Of a stretch of 64,000 bases of DNA, positions 34,843 to 44,178 are shown one piece after another. The translations under genes and the position numbers were made by a program. Every line of letters begins with the position of its first letter. Position 1 is the stretch's first letter. The notes below the pieces were generated by a model. That model saw only the letters and a list, made by a program, of their open reading frames with translations, searched no databases and had not been told where the DNA came from. The stretch lies in assembly GCF_007970185.1 (NCBI RefSeq), contig NZ_CP042431.1, forward strand, positions 1,922,001 through 1,986,000. The letters are read 5' to 3'. This DNA is from Pseudobacter ginsenosidimutans. Its GTDB lineage: Bacteria; Bacteroidota; Bacteroidia; Chitinophagales; Chitinophagaceae.

Positions 34843-35850
34843 ATGAAAGTTGCAGTTGTAGGCGCCACTGGCCTGGTAGGCACCAAAATGTTACAAATCC
34901 TCGCAGAAAGGAATTTCCCCGTTACTGAGCTCCTTCCCGTAGCCTCTGAAAGGTCAGTAGGCAAAGAAGTTACCTATAAGGGAAAGGCATATAAGGTGGT
35001 AAGCATGACAGACGCCATTGCTGCAAAGCCTGATGTGGCCTTGTTTTCAGCCGGCGGCAGCACTTCCCTGGAATGGGCGCCCAAATTTGCCGAAGCCGGT
35101 ATTACTGTGATCGATAACTCTTCCGCATGGCGTATGGACCCCTCCAAAAAACTGGTGGTTCCTGAGATCAATGCTGATGCACTGGGTAAAGACGATAAGA
35201 TCATCGCCAACCCCAACTGCTCTACCATCCAGATGGTAGTAGCACTCAATCCCCTCCACAAGAAATACCAGGTGAAACGCGTGGTAGTGTCCACTTACCA
35301 GAGCGTAACCGGTACAGGTAAGAAAGCAGTTGATCAGTTGATGGGTGAGCGCGACAAAGCCGTTAAAGGCAGCAATGGCGAATATCCCATGGCTTATAAA
35401 TACCCCATCGATCTCAACGTGATCCCGCAGATCGATGTATTCCTCGACAATGGCTACACCAAGGAAGAAATGAAGATGGTGCTCGAAACCAAGAAGATCA
35501 TGCGAGATGACAGCATCCGCGTTACTTCCACCACCGTTCGTATCCCTGTTATGGGTGGCCACAGCGAAAGCGTGAACGTTGAATTCGCAAACGACTTCGA
35601 TCTGAATGAAGTGAAAGAGCTGCTGAAATCTGCTCCCGGCGTGATTTTGGTGGATGACCCTGCTACAGCACAATACCCTATGCCCAAAGATGCGCATGAG
35701 CGTGATGAAGTATTTGTTGGAAGATTGCGCAGAGATGAAACGCAGCCCAATACACTCAACCTGTGGATTGTGAGCGATAATCTCCGCAAAGGCGCCGCTA
35801 CCAACGCTGTGCAGATTGCAGAGTACCTGGTGAGCAAACAATTGTTGTAA
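34843..35850 (+). CDS. asd: Aspartate-semialdehyde dehydrogenase
   Basis: NADPH-dependent reduction of aspartyl phosphate to aspartate semialdehyde, feeding lysine/diaminopimelate, threonine and methionine synthesis. The nucleotide-binding motif VVGATGLVGTKM is at 5-16, catalytic Cys126 is in NPNCST, and the active-site His is in GGHSESVNVEF. Length is 335 residues, normal for the short bacterial group. The leader carries a terminator-like hairpin and the gene is followed by an exceptionally long hairpin. Confidence 0.96.
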   Translation: MKVAVVGATGLVGTKMLQILAERNFPVTELLPVASERSVGKEVTYKGKAYKVVSMTDAIAAKPDVALFSAGGSTSLEWAPKFAEAGITVIDNSSAWRMDPSKKLVVPEINADALGKDDKIIANPNCSTIQMVVALNPLHKKYQVKRVVVSTYQSVTGTGKKAVDQLMGERDKAVKGSNGEYPMAYKYPIDLNVIPQIDVFLDNGYTKEEMKMVLETKKIMRDDSIRVTSTTVRIPVMGGHSESVNVEFANDFDLNEVKELLKSAPGVILVDDPATAQYPMPKDAHERDEVFVGRLRRDETQPNTLNLWIVSDNLRKGAATNAVQIAEYLVSKQLL

Positions 35851-35858
35851 TCAGCAAT

Positions 35859-35917
35859 GCATTCATAAAATGAAAGATCCCGGTCATTTGAACCGGGATC
35901 TTTCATTTTATGAATGC
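35859..35917. terminator. Long bidirectional hairpin between asd and the DUF2461 gene
   Basis: Positions 35859-35884 and 35892-35917 are exact reverse complements (26-bp perfect stem, 7-nt loop). The core AGATCCCGGT / ACCGGGATCT is followed by TTTCATTTTAT on the plus strand and the mirror on the minus strand. It lies between convergent genes. Confidence 0.8.
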
Positions 35918-35929
35918 TTAAGCGGTTGA

Positions 35930-36604
35930 TCAGTCATGCTCCAATGGCCTGTTGAGGAATTGAAGGAATGGCTGCATCGTTTCAAAAGCATCAGTCACCT
36001 TTTTCAGGAAATCTTTCGATGTAACATCTGCATCACTGAACTCACGGCTGGCTAGCCAGCTTTTGAACTTCAGGTATTCGGCAGCGGGATTGTCTTTCTC
36101 AAATCCCTGTGGCACTTTCACGAGGCTCACATCTTCTCCGCGGTATAATCCTCCGAACTGGTTGACGAATTTTTTAGCAGTGACGATCTTGTTGAATTCA
36201 TCGTAGCAGTAATCGATCTCCTGTCTTATTTTTTTGAGATTTGCTGCTTCAGGCATCCAGATGCCACCTGCCACCATCGTTTTGCCATCAGGCTCTATAT
36301 GCACGTAATAGCCTGCGAGCGGAGACTTCTTTCCGCCTTTGGTGATGCCTGCGGCCTGGTGTGTCTTGTACGGTGTTTTATCTTTTGAAAAACGAATATC
36401 CCTGTTGATGCGATAGAGACAGCTTTTGGCGGTGAGCCCTGCTATATCAGGATCCTTCTTCCCATGTTTATCGATCACTGCCTGCAGGAAATCCTCTATG
36501 TTTTTCCGCGCTGCCTCATACTGTGCACGATGTGCATCAAACCAGGTCTTGTGATTGTTCTTCCGCAACTGGCGAAAGAAAGTGAGGGTAGATGATTGTA
36601 TCAT
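35930..36604 (-). CDS. DUF2461 family protein
   Basis: A 224-residue soluble protein of the DUF2461/TIGR02453 family, recognised by TLTFFRQLRKNNHKTWFDAHR near the N-terminus, RINRDIRFSKDKTPYKTH, and YYVHIEPDGKTMVAGGIW. The start MIQSSTLTFF at 36604 is chosen over 36673, which would read through the terminator of the next gene. The family's biochemical role is unknown. Confidence 0.92.
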   Translation of the reverse strand: MIQSSTLTFFRQLRKNNHKTWFDAHRAQYEAARKNIEDFLQAVIDKHGKKDPDIAGLTAKSCLYRINRDIRFSKDKTPYKTHQAAGITKGGKKSPLAGYYVHIEPDGKTMVAGGIWMPEAANLKKIRQEIDYCYDEFNKIVTAKKFVNQFGGLYRGEDVSLVKVPQGFEKDNPAAEYLKFKSWLASREFSDADVTSKDFLKKVTDAFETMQPFLQFLNRPLEHD

Positions 36605-36611
36605 AGAGTGC

Positions 36612-36640
36612 AAAAATAAAACCCGCTCGCGAGCGGGCAT
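36612..36640 (-). terminator. Terminator downstream of the NUMOD4/HNH gene
   Basis: Compact palindrome CCCGCTCGCGAGCGGG (36622-36637) followed on the minus strand by TTTTATTTTTG. It overlaps the upstream part of the longest possible DUF2461 frame. Confidence 0.75.
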
Positions 36641-36702
36641 AAAAAAAGTGGTGTGACAGAGCGCCGTCTCCATTCACACCACTGTAATGCAGTTGGACCT
36701 GG

Positions 36703-37269
36703 TTAGTTTTTAATGCGTCCCCAATTTTCACCGCTCTTGATACGATACATCGTCATTTCACTGACGCCGTATTTCTCAGCGAGCTTTTTGATGGTGAGTT
36801 TCCGGTTCTTGTCGGTAAGGGTTTTCTTAATAGCTTTCACCTGGCCGGCATTCAGTTTCAGTCCTTCTGTGCGGTTTGCCTGCACTTTCTTGTAGGCAAT
36901 TTTCGCCGGACTGTTTTGCTGATGCTCGATCATTTGCTCAAGTGTAGCCCATCTCAGATTCTTCACATTGTTGTCGAGCTTGTTGTGATTGTCGTGAATC
37001 ACATACTTCGCTTTCAGTGAAGCTTTTTTTAAGAAGAGCCGTGCAATTTCACGATGTATGTACAACGTGCCATTGTTGCCTGGACGGTGCAGATTGAGCG
37101 TTCTGTAACCAGTGGTCAGAGAACCCTGCAATAATTTTCCGTCTTCAACCACGTCTTCTGTATAGCTGGCTATGCGACCGTGAGATGACAGCGCATACTT
37201 TTTACGGAGGTGTTTCCAGCCCGGAAACTGAAGTGGTTTCCACACCTCGTTTGGAAGTTTTTTTATCAT
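36703..37269 (-). CDS. NUMOD4/HNH-type protein with C-terminal helix-turn-helix
   Basis: A 188-residue protein. The N-terminal NUMOD4-like block is EVWKPLQFPGWKHLRKKYALSSHGRI (8-33). An HNH-like region follows (YIHREIARLF, VIHDNHNKLDNNVKNLRWAT), as in free-standing homing-type endonucleases. The C-terminal HTH reads LTIKKLAEKYGVSEMTMYRIKSG (about 158-180). The HNH core has Asp-Asn-His-Asn in place of the usual H-x-DG, so nuclease activity is uncertain. A DNA-binding or DNA-cutting role is inferred; no intron or intein is seen around it. Confidence 0.8.
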   Translation of the reverse strand: MIKKLPNEVWKPLQFPGWKHLRKKYALSSHGRIASYTEDVVEDGKLLQGSLTTGYRTLNLHRPGNNGTLYIHREIARLFLKKASLKAKYVIHDNHNKLDNNVKNLRWATLEQMIEHQQNSPAKIAYKKVQANRTEGLKLNAGQVKAIKKTLTDKNRKLTIKKLAEKYGVSEMTMYRIKSGENWGRIKN

Positions 37270-37338
37270 CGCCTTTTCCTTTTGGCTAAAGTTACAAAAA
37301 AAGAGCTGCGAATATCAAAAAACAATAATAAGATTCGA

Positions 37339-39438
37339 TCAGCGGTTAACCATTTGCAGGAATTCCGCCTCTGTGATAATCTTAACAGTTGCTATCTTTT
37401 TGGCCTTTTCCAGCTTGGATCCTGCGTCTTCCCCCACTACCAGGTAACTGAGCTTGGAGCTAACGGACCCCAGTATCTTACCACCGTTAGTTTCCACCAT
37501 CTCCTCAGCCTCACTGCGTTTCAGCGTTGGCAAGGTTCCCGTGAACAAGAACGTTAGTCCCGTCAGGTTGCCCTCCGCCGTTAGATTGCTCCTGTCATTT
37601 TTCAATTGCAATCCGAGACTTTCGAGCTTTTTCAGCATTTCCAAATTGTCCCAATTGTGGAAAAACTGGTACACGCTTCCGGCCACTTTCGGACCAATAT
37701 CTTCCAAAGCCTGGAGGTCTTCCATTGAGAGGTCCGCCATCTCCGGCAGGTATTTGACGGCGTTAGCAAGTGTTTTTGCCGTTGTTTCCCCCACATGCCG
37801 GATACCCAGTGCATAGATCAGACGATGCAATGGCTGTGCCCTGGAGGCCTCGATAGCGGCTTGTAAATTGGAGATACTCTTCTCGCCAAACCCTTCCCTG
37901 GCGCTGATTTGAGCAAATGGCAGTTCATAAATGCCGGGAACATCGTGCAGGAATTTCAGTTCATAGAATTTACGGATAATGGCATCTCCAAGTCCCCTGA
38001 TATCCATGGCATCCTTACTGGTGAAGTGAATGATGCGTTCCACCACTTGTGCCTCACAGTTAATATTGTTGCAGCGCCATACAGCTTCATCCACGGGCTT
38101 TACTAACGGGTCCCCGCATACGGGGCAATTGGTAGGGAACTCGATCCTCTTTTCCGATCCCGTTCTCAGTTCTGCCAGAGGTTTCACGATATAAGGGATC
38201 ACATCTCCGGCCCTTTCCACCAGCACAGTATCTCCCAGCATGATGTCTTTCTCACGGATCACATCTTCATTGTGCAAAGACACGGAACTAACGGTAACAC
38301 CACCAATTGCTACGGGATCGATCTTGGCCACAGGCGTGATACTGCCGGTGCGGCCTACCTGGTATTCAACGGAACGCAGCTTGCTGGTAGCCTGGCGCGC
38401 TTTGAATTTGAAGGCGATGGCCCAGCGCGGGTGGTGCGTGGTCATACCCAGCTGGTCCTGCATATCGATACTGTTCACTTTGATCACCATTCCATCGATC
38501 TCATAAGGGAGATCATCACGGTGAGCCTCATACTCGCGGCAATATGCTATCACATCTTCGATCCCCTTAAATACTTTTTTCTCTTTCATGGGACTGCGGA
38601 AACCCAGGTTCCACAGCATATTGAGGTTGCCGCTATGAGTGTGCAAAGATTCATCGAGCGTTTTACCAGGCAGCGTAGTGTAATAGCTGACGTGGTAGAG
38701 GAAGGCTTCGAGATTTCGTTTACCTACTTCCTTCGGGTCTTTGATGCGAAGTGTACCGGCAGCCGCGTTGCGGGGATTGGCCAGTGGCGGCAGGTTCTGC
38801 TCTATCAGTTGTTCATTGTATTTTTTGAAATTGTTCTTATTGATCAGCACTTCACCCCTGATCTCGATCTGCTGGATACCGTAATCCGAAAACTTTGCGG
38901 AGAGCGGCACAGAGCGGATCTGTTTGATATTGGTAGTGATGTCGTCACCAGCAACGCCATTGCCACGGGTGGCGCCGCGTTGCAGCAGATCATTCTCGTA
39001 GATCAGTGAAATGCTGGCCCCGTCGAACTTTGGCTCGATACAGTATTCAATGTTCTCCGATTTGGCCAGTTCGCGTACGCGGCGATCCCAGTCGCGCAGG
39101 TCTTCTTCATTATATGAATTGTCCAGGGAAAGCATCGGCACCAGGTGCGGTGCAGGCGGGAAGTCTTTGGTGAGGCCCTTGCTCACGCGTTGTGTGGGAG
39201 AATCTGAAGTGATCAGCTCCGGATGCGCCTGTTCCAGTTTTTCCAGCGATTTGAAAAGCTTATCGTATTCCTGGTCTGCCACCAGCGGGTCATTCAAAAT
39301 ATAGTACCGGTGCTCATGGAACTTTAGAACATCACGGAGATTGTCGATCTCTTTGGTGGTCACAGGATGCTTGTCGTCCTTCTTCAGCAGGCTCTCTGTC
39401 AACTGCTGCAATGCTTTTGTTTGATCTGGGGAGTACAT
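37339..39438 (-). CDS. ligA: NAD-dependent DNA ligase LigA
   Basis: Seals nicks in replication and repair using NAD+. Domain Ia motif HEHRYYILND is at 41-50. The adenylation-site Lys137 is in EPKFDGAS. An OB fold, a Cys4 zinc finger (CPVCGDPL, CNNINCEA), HhH repeats (LIYALGIRHVGETTAKTLA) and a C-terminal BRCT domain (GLTFLFTGTLPTLKRSEAEEM) complete a 699-residue protein. A minus-strand -7 element TAATTTTG is at 39456-39463. Confidence 0.97.
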   Translation of the reverse strand: MYSPDQTKALQQLTESLLKKDDKHPVTTKEIDNLRDVLKFHEHRYYILNDPLVADQEYDKLFKSLEKLEQAHPELITSDSPTQRVSKGLTKDFPPAPHLVPMLSLDNSYNEEDLRDWDRRVRELAKSENIEYCIEPKFDGASISLIYENDLLQRGATRGNGVAGDDITTNIKQIRSVPLSAKFSDYGIQQIEIRGEVLINKNNFKKYNEQLIEQNLPPLANPRNAAAGTLRIKDPKEVGKRNLEAFLYHVSYYTTLPGKTLDESLHTHSGNLNMLWNLGFRSPMKEKKVFKGIEDVIAYCREYEAHRDDLPYEIDGMVIKVNSIDMQDQLGMTTHHPRWAIAFKFKARQATSKLRSVEYQVGRTGSITPVAKIDPVAIGGVTVSSVSLHNEDVIREKDIMLGDTVLVERAGDVIPYIVKPLAELRTGSEKRIEFPTNCPVCGDPLVKPVDEAVWRCNNINCEAQVVERIIHFTSKDAMDIRGLGDAIIRKFYELKFLHDVPGIYELPFAQISAREGFGEKSISNLQAAIEASRAQPLHRLIYALGIRHVGETTAKTLANAVKYLPEMADLSMEDLQALEDIGPKVAGSVYQFFHNWDNLEMLKKLESLGLQLKNDRSNLTAEGNLTGLTFLFTGTLPTLKRSEAEEMVETNGGKILGSVSSKLSYLVVGEDAGSKLEKAKKIATVKIITEAEFLQMVNR

Positions 39439-39455
39439 ATAAAATATAAGGTAAA

Positions 39456-39463
39456 CAAAATTA
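39456..39463 (-). promoter_or_regulatory. -7 promoter element for ligA
   Basis: Minus-strand TAATTTTG fits TAnnTTTG, 17 bp before the ligA ATG. Confidence 0.5.
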
Positions 39464-39619
39464 GTTCAACAGCTTCGGATACAATCAGTCAACATAAAAT
39501 TCAGTAACTTGGAAGTACTTCAGTAGTATCATAATTGGTTTACAAACCTTAACGGCGTTGGTTCAGCACTGATTTTCAGCTACAAGATTTTTTTGGAAGA
39601 ATAAGAAATTAAACTAAAT

Positions 39620-39650
39620 TGTGTACAATTTACACATTTTGTATTGTGTA
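39620..39650. promoter_or_regulatory. Triple TGTGTA/TACACA repeat upstream of susC-like gene
   Basis: Three 6-bp elements: TGTGTA (39620-39625), its inverse TACACA (39631-39636) and TGTGTA again (39645-39650). They form two overlapping inverted pairs with 5- and 8-bp spacers, 43-73 bp before the SusC-like start. A transcription-factor site for the locus is plausible; the binder is unknown. Confidence 0.45.
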
Positions 39651-39692
39651 GATTGTACGCAATTTCAACAAAAACTAAAAGAACGATTGTTT

Positions 39693-42600
39693 ATGCCACA
39701 TCGACTGCTTGTGGGGATCCTATCTCTGCTTCTGGCGCTACCCTCTGCTACATGGGCGCAAAACAAAACAATTACCGGTAAGGTTACGAATGAAAAAGAC
39801 GGTGCCCCGCTTCCGGGCATTTCGGTTACACCCAAGGGTGGGTCCGGCGGAACCTCCACCTCTTCCGAGGGAACATTTTCCATTACAATTCCGGCTAATA
39901 CCAACATCCTGGTGTTCAGTGGTGTGGGGTATGAGAGTGCGGATGTGAACATTGCTGATCAGCTGGTGGTGAATGTAAGTCTGAAACCATCTTCTGTGAA
40001 CATGAATGAAGTGGTGGTGATCGGCTATGGTACGCAACGCCGCAGGGAAGTAACAGGCGCTATTGCCAAGGTCACATCGGATAAGATAACGGCATTGCCT
40101 ACACCGAGTTTTGAAGCTTCCCTGCAGGGAAGGGCTCCGGGTGTACAGGTGGTGCAGGGAAGCGGCCTGGCAGGTTCGGGATCGGTTGTGCGTATCCGTG
40201 GTATCGGATCCATAAGTGCGGGTGGTGATCCATTGTATGTGATCGATGGAGTGCCCATCATTGCCGATCCCTTTCAGCGCGGCAACAGCGGTGGGCAGAA
40301 TCAGAACCCTCTTGCCACCATCAACCCCAATGATATCGAGTCCATAGAGATCCTCAAAGATGCAGGCGCAGCAGGCATCTACGGCAGTCGTGGCGCCAAC
40401 GGTGTGGTGCTCATTACTACCAAAAAAGGAAAGGGCGGTAAACCTCTCTTCAATTATAATAACCGCTTAGGTGCCACTACCTGGGCGCTGCGTCCCAAAT
40501 TCCTCAATGGTCCTGAATGGCTGCAGATGCGCCAGGAAGCCTGGGAGAATGATGGCAATATGGGCAAAGCCCCGTTACCTGGTGGTCTAACCTGGGAGCA
40601 GGCCGAAAAGAATAATACTGACTGGTGGAAAGAATTGACCACTACAGGTTTCATCAATCAGCACAATGCCAGTATGACTGCCGGCAACAAATGGCTGAAA
40701 AGCTATGTAGGCGCCAGTTATGCAAAGGATGAAAGCTATATCAAAGGCAATGCCTATGAGCGTTTGGGAGCGCGCGCCAATCTCGATTTCCAGGCGCTGA
40801 AGAATCTTAAGTTCAACCTCAATCTTTCCTGGAACAATGGTAACAACCATCGCGTTCCTGCTGCCTGGGCAGGAGGTTTAGGAGATGCTATGTCTGCTGC
40901 ATTACCGATCTATCCAATCTACAACGATGATAAAACGTATTACCGGCTTGGTGCAAATCCGGTCTTGCGCCGTGATCAAACCAAATGGCGTAACACAGAG
41001 AACAAGTACTGGGGTAGTGCAGGAGCAGAATGGCAACCCATCAGGGATCTTACTATCAAAGCTGTTGGAAGTATCGATTACCTCACTTCCTTCGACGACC
41101 AGTTTGAGTCTGCCATTTATTTGAATAATGACAGACCGGGTATTGCTAAGCGTTATGTGTTCCATAATACGAACATGAGCGGTACAATTACTGCAAGCTA
41201 CAACTGGAATCCGCTTGATGACCATCGCTTCAGTTTCCTGGCAGGTTCAGAGATCCAGGAGTTCACAAAGGAAAGCTTTAAGGATGATATATACTTTTAT
41301 ACAGACAAACCCTTCTGGGAAAACAAATCGCTCTACAAACATGTAAGGGACTCCATGGTCTCCAACGGTATCAAGAAAATGGAAGAAAGCGATGCATTCA
41401 CTTTTGTATCCTTTTTCGGCAGAGTGAATTACACTTTCAAAGACCGTTACGTATTGCAACTCTTAGGGCGTATTGATGGCTCTTCCAAATTCGGTCCCAA
41501 TAACAGGTATGGTTTCTTCCCCGCAGCATCTGCCGCCTGGATCATCTCCGAAGAGGATTTCGTAAAAGATATCGACTGGATCCGTTTCCTGAAAGTCCGC
41601 GCCAGCTATGGTATTGTGGGTAATTCGGATATCCCTTCAGGAGCATACTACTCCAAGATCTCCAGGGGAGGTCAACCATTTGCGTTTAATCCCACCTTGT
41701 TCCCTGATAATATCGGCAATCCCGATCTTAAATGGGAAACCATGCGCAACTTCGATCTGGCGCTGGAATTTTCTCTTAAGAACAATCGCATCAGTGGAGA
41801 GATCGCTTATTATAATAAGACTACTGTTGATCAACTGGTGGAAGGTGCCATCCAACCCAATTCCGGATTCTCAAATGCCTGGAGAAATCTGGATGGTGGC
41901 AAGATAGTCAACCGCGGTATCGAATTAAGTCTTACAGCCAAAGTGATCGAAACAAAAGATCTCAGCTGGACTGTTGGTGGAAACATCAGCAGAAACTACA
42001 ATGAAGTGATCAGCCTCGGTAAGCTGGGTGCTGATGCATTGAGCGGAGGTTCCAACGATACGCGTATCATTCCCGGTTACCCGGTGGGAACCAATTACCT
42101 TGTACGTTTTGCTGGCGTTGATCCGAATGATGGCCTTCCCATCTGGTTAGATCTCAACGGTAAAAAAACCAAGACATTCTCTCTTGATTATCGTATGCCT
42201 GTTGGTAGTGTGATCCCCGATTATGTTGGAGGCATCAACAGTAATCTTTCCTACAAAGGTTTTGATCTTGGCGTGCTCTTCACTTATGCGATCGGTGGCA
42301 ATCTTTATGATGGTTCTGCAAAACGCCAGGATGGTGTGATAACAGATTGGGTGATCCGTGAAGATCTGAAAGACCGCTGGCGCAAACCAGGAGATATTGC
42401 AAAGTATCCAAGGTTGACAATGAATACATCAACCTATAACGGTCTTTCAAGTGAATGGCAATACAACTCAACCTTATTCTTGTACGATGCAGATTTCCTG
42501 CGTCTTCGTGAACTAACGCTTAGCTATACACTGCCATCAGATCTTTTCAAATCTGGAAGGATCCGCGGTGTGAAAGTGTTTGCAACAGGTATGAACCTGC

Positions 42601-42746
42601 TCACCTTTACAAAATATCCGGGAGGAGATCCTGAAATTGCCAGGGATTTTGATAAAGCGCAGGACAGGAATATGAGTCCGAATGTAACTTATCTCACACC
42701 GCCACAACAAAAGGCATTCACATTCGGCGTAAACGTGAACTTCTAA
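39693..42746 (+). CDS. SusC/RagA-type TonB-dependent outer-membrane transporter
   Basis: Imports oligosaccharides across the outer membrane with SusD as lid. From the start MPHRLLVGIL at 39693: signal peptide to about 23 (ATWAQ), a CarboxypepD-regulatory-like domain (ITGKVTNEKDGAPLPGISV), the TonB-box/plug region MNEVVVIGYGTQRRREVTGAIA, a plug with ILKDAGAAGIYGSRGANGVVLITTKKG, and a 22-strand barrel to the C-terminus. The upstream frame to 39621 would run through the repeat region and lacks a signal peptide. There is no STN domain, so anti-sigma signalling is unlikely. First gene of the Sus-like locus. Confidence 0.96.
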   Translation: MPHRLLVGILSLLLALPSATWAQNKTITGKVTNEKDGAPLPGISVTPKGGSGGTSTSSEGTFSITIPANTNILVFSGVGYESADVNIADQLVVNVSLKPSSVNMNEVVVIGYGTQRRREVTGAIAKVTSDKITALPTPSFEASLQGRAPGVQVVQGSGLAGSGSVVRIRGIGSISAGGDPLYVIDGVPIIADPFQRGNSGGQNQNPLATINPNDIESIEILKDAGAAGIYGSRGANGVVLITTKKGKGGKPLFNYNNRLGATTWALRPKFLNGPEWLQMRQEAWENDGNMGKAPLPGGLTWEQAEKNNTDWWKELTTTGFINQHNASMTAGNKWLKSYVGASYAKDESYIKGNAYERLGARANLDFQALKNLKFNLNLSWNNGNNHRVPAAWAGGLGDAMSAALPIYPIYNDDKTYYRLGANPVLRRDQTKWRNTENKYWGSAGAEWQPIRDLTIKAVGSIDYLTSFDDQFESAIYLNNDRPGIAKRYVFHNTNMSGTITASYNWNPLDDHRFSFLAGSEIQEFTKESFKDDIYFYTDKPFWENKSLYKHVRDSMVSNGIKKMEESDAFTFVSFFGRVNYTFKDRYVLQLLGRIDGSSKFGPNNRYGFFPAASAAWIISEEDFVKDIDWIRFLKVRASYGIVGNSDIPSGAYYSKISRGGQPFAFNPTLFPDNIGNPDLKWETMRNFDLALEFSLKNNRISGEIAYYNKTTVDQLVEGAIQPNSGFSNAWRNLDGGKIVNRGIELSLTAKVIETKDLSWTVGGNISRNYNEVISLGKLGADALSGGSNDTRIIPGYPVGTNYLVRFAGVDPNDGLPIWLDLNGKKTKTFSLDYRMPVGSVIPDYVGGINSNLSYKGFDLGVLFTYAIGGNLYDGSAKRQDGVITDWVIREDLKDRWRKPGDIAKYPRLTMNTSTYNGLSSEWQYNSTLFLYDADFLRLRELTLSYTLPSDLFKSGRIRGVKVFATGMNLLTFTKYPGGDPEIARDFDKAQDRNMSPNVTYLTPPQQKAFTFGVNVNF

Positions 42747-42766
42747 TCCATAAAGTATTGTCAGTT

Positions 42767-44155
42767 ATGAACCATATCAAAAAATATATCGTAATACTGA
42801 TCGCCATCGCTGGTTTGGGCGTTACGGGTTGCAAGAAATTCCTGGAAAGGCCACCTGCCGGTAAACTGGAAGAAGGCACAACCTTAACCCAGAGCGATAG
42901 TCTGATGTCTTTCCTGAACGGATGCTACACAACCATTGGCGGAGATGTGCTCTACGGAGGAAGGATGTGGGTGATCAAAGAATTGCTCGCTGATCATTTG
43001 TATGGCACGCTGCTTACAGAGGATAATGGCGAGATCTGGCGGCGGAAGACGGCCATCTTTGGTGCTTACAAAAATGATTTTTACAAGGAGTGCTATCAGA
43101 TAATGTACAGGGCCAATAAAGTATTGGAATACCTGCAATATGCAGATGAAAATAAAAAAGCGAGAGCTGAAGGAGAAGCCAAATTCCTGCGTGGACTGAT
43201 GTTATTCGAAGTAGTGCGTTTGTGGGCGCAGCCTTACGGAAGTACAGCAGACAATGCTCAGGCTGGTGTTCCGGTTCGTCTTGTTGCAGATATCAGCCTG
43301 CTCGGAAGAAGTTCAGTGAAAGATGTCTACTCGCAGATACTGGCTGACCTCAATGATGCAGCCAATCTCCTTCCTCCGCAAAATGGCGAATACCCTTCAC
43401 AATACACGGCCATGGCCATTCTTGCGAAAGTGTATTTCCAGATGAACGATTTTGCCAAAGCATATGAATTCTCCAACAAGGTGATGGAGCAGGCTGAAAC
43501 CGGAACTGCATTCAGCTTTGATGAAGATGTGATGGACCGATGGACCCTGGGTGGAAGCCATGAAGGCATTTTTTCCATCAAGAGCAGGCCCGGAAATATA
43601 GAGCCTGGCGGAGAGATCAGGGGCAGGTTCCGCAGCGACAATAATGCTAACCCTGTAATGAAGTACACGCCGCAAACAAGATCGCTTTTCAGCAGGCCGG
43701 GTGATGTAAGAGCTGCCTGGCTCACCACCGCTACAAGCCCCGACTTTTTCCTGCTCACCAAATACAATCTCACCAGTTTCGATCTGCAGATCGTTTCCGT
43801 TACGGAGATCAAACTGATCCGTGCAGAATCCGCCGCCGAATTAGGAACAAGTGATGAACTGGATGTGGCAAGAAAGGACCTGGATGATATTCTTGACCGT
43901 GCAGGACTTTCGCAGGATCTGACCAGCGCTACAGCCGCCCTCCTTATCAGTATTGCACGCAGAGAGCGTGAACTGGAACTGATCGGCGAAGGAAACCGCC
44001 TCGATGAGATCAAACGAATCGGTGTAAGGAACAATCAGAATATCGACCGGCGAGGTTCTCCCTACAATTGCAACGGTTTCATCCTTCAGTTCCCGGATAT
44101 TGAAAAAGCGGGGAATTCAAGTTTCATCAACAATCCTGAAGGAGGATGTTTCTAA
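42767..44155 (+). CDS. SusD/RagB-type surface glycan-binding lipoprotein
   Basis: The start MNHIKKYIVIL at 42767 is an ATG; the open frame from 42758 begins with TTG. Lipobox GVTGC places Cys22 at the mature N-terminus, followed by KKFLERPP, the usual SusD opening. The helical TPR-type body contains YRANKVLEYLQYA, EAKFLRGLMLFEVVRLWAQPYG and the C-terminal RRERELELIGEGNRLDEIKR, a SusD signature. At 462 residues it is somewhat short for the family. It binds glycan at the surface and caps the SusC channel. Confidence 0.94.
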   Translation: MNHIKKYIVILIAIAGLGVTGCKKFLERPPAGKLEEGTTLTQSDSLMSFLNGCYTTIGGDVLYGGRMWVIKELLADHLYGTLLTEDNGEIWRRKTAIFGAYKNDFYKECYQIMYRANKVLEYLQYADENKKARAEGEAKFLRGLMLFEVVRLWAQPYGSTADNAQAGVPVRLVADISLLGRSSVKDVYSQILADLNDAANLLPPQNGEYPSQYTAMAILAKVYFQMNDFAKAYEFSNKVMEQAETGTAFSFDEDVMDRWTLGGSHEGIFSIKSRPGNIEPGGEIRGRFRSDNNANPVMKYTPQTRSLFSRPGDVRAAWLTTATSPDFFLLTKYNLTSFDLQIVSVTEIKLIRAESAAELGTSDELDVARKDLDDILDRAGLSQDLTSATAALLISIARRERELELIGEGNRLDEIKRIGVRNNQNIDRRGSPYNCNGFILQFPDIEKAGNSSFINNPEGGCF

Positions 44156-44178
44156 TCAACGATGTAAAAATGCTAAAT

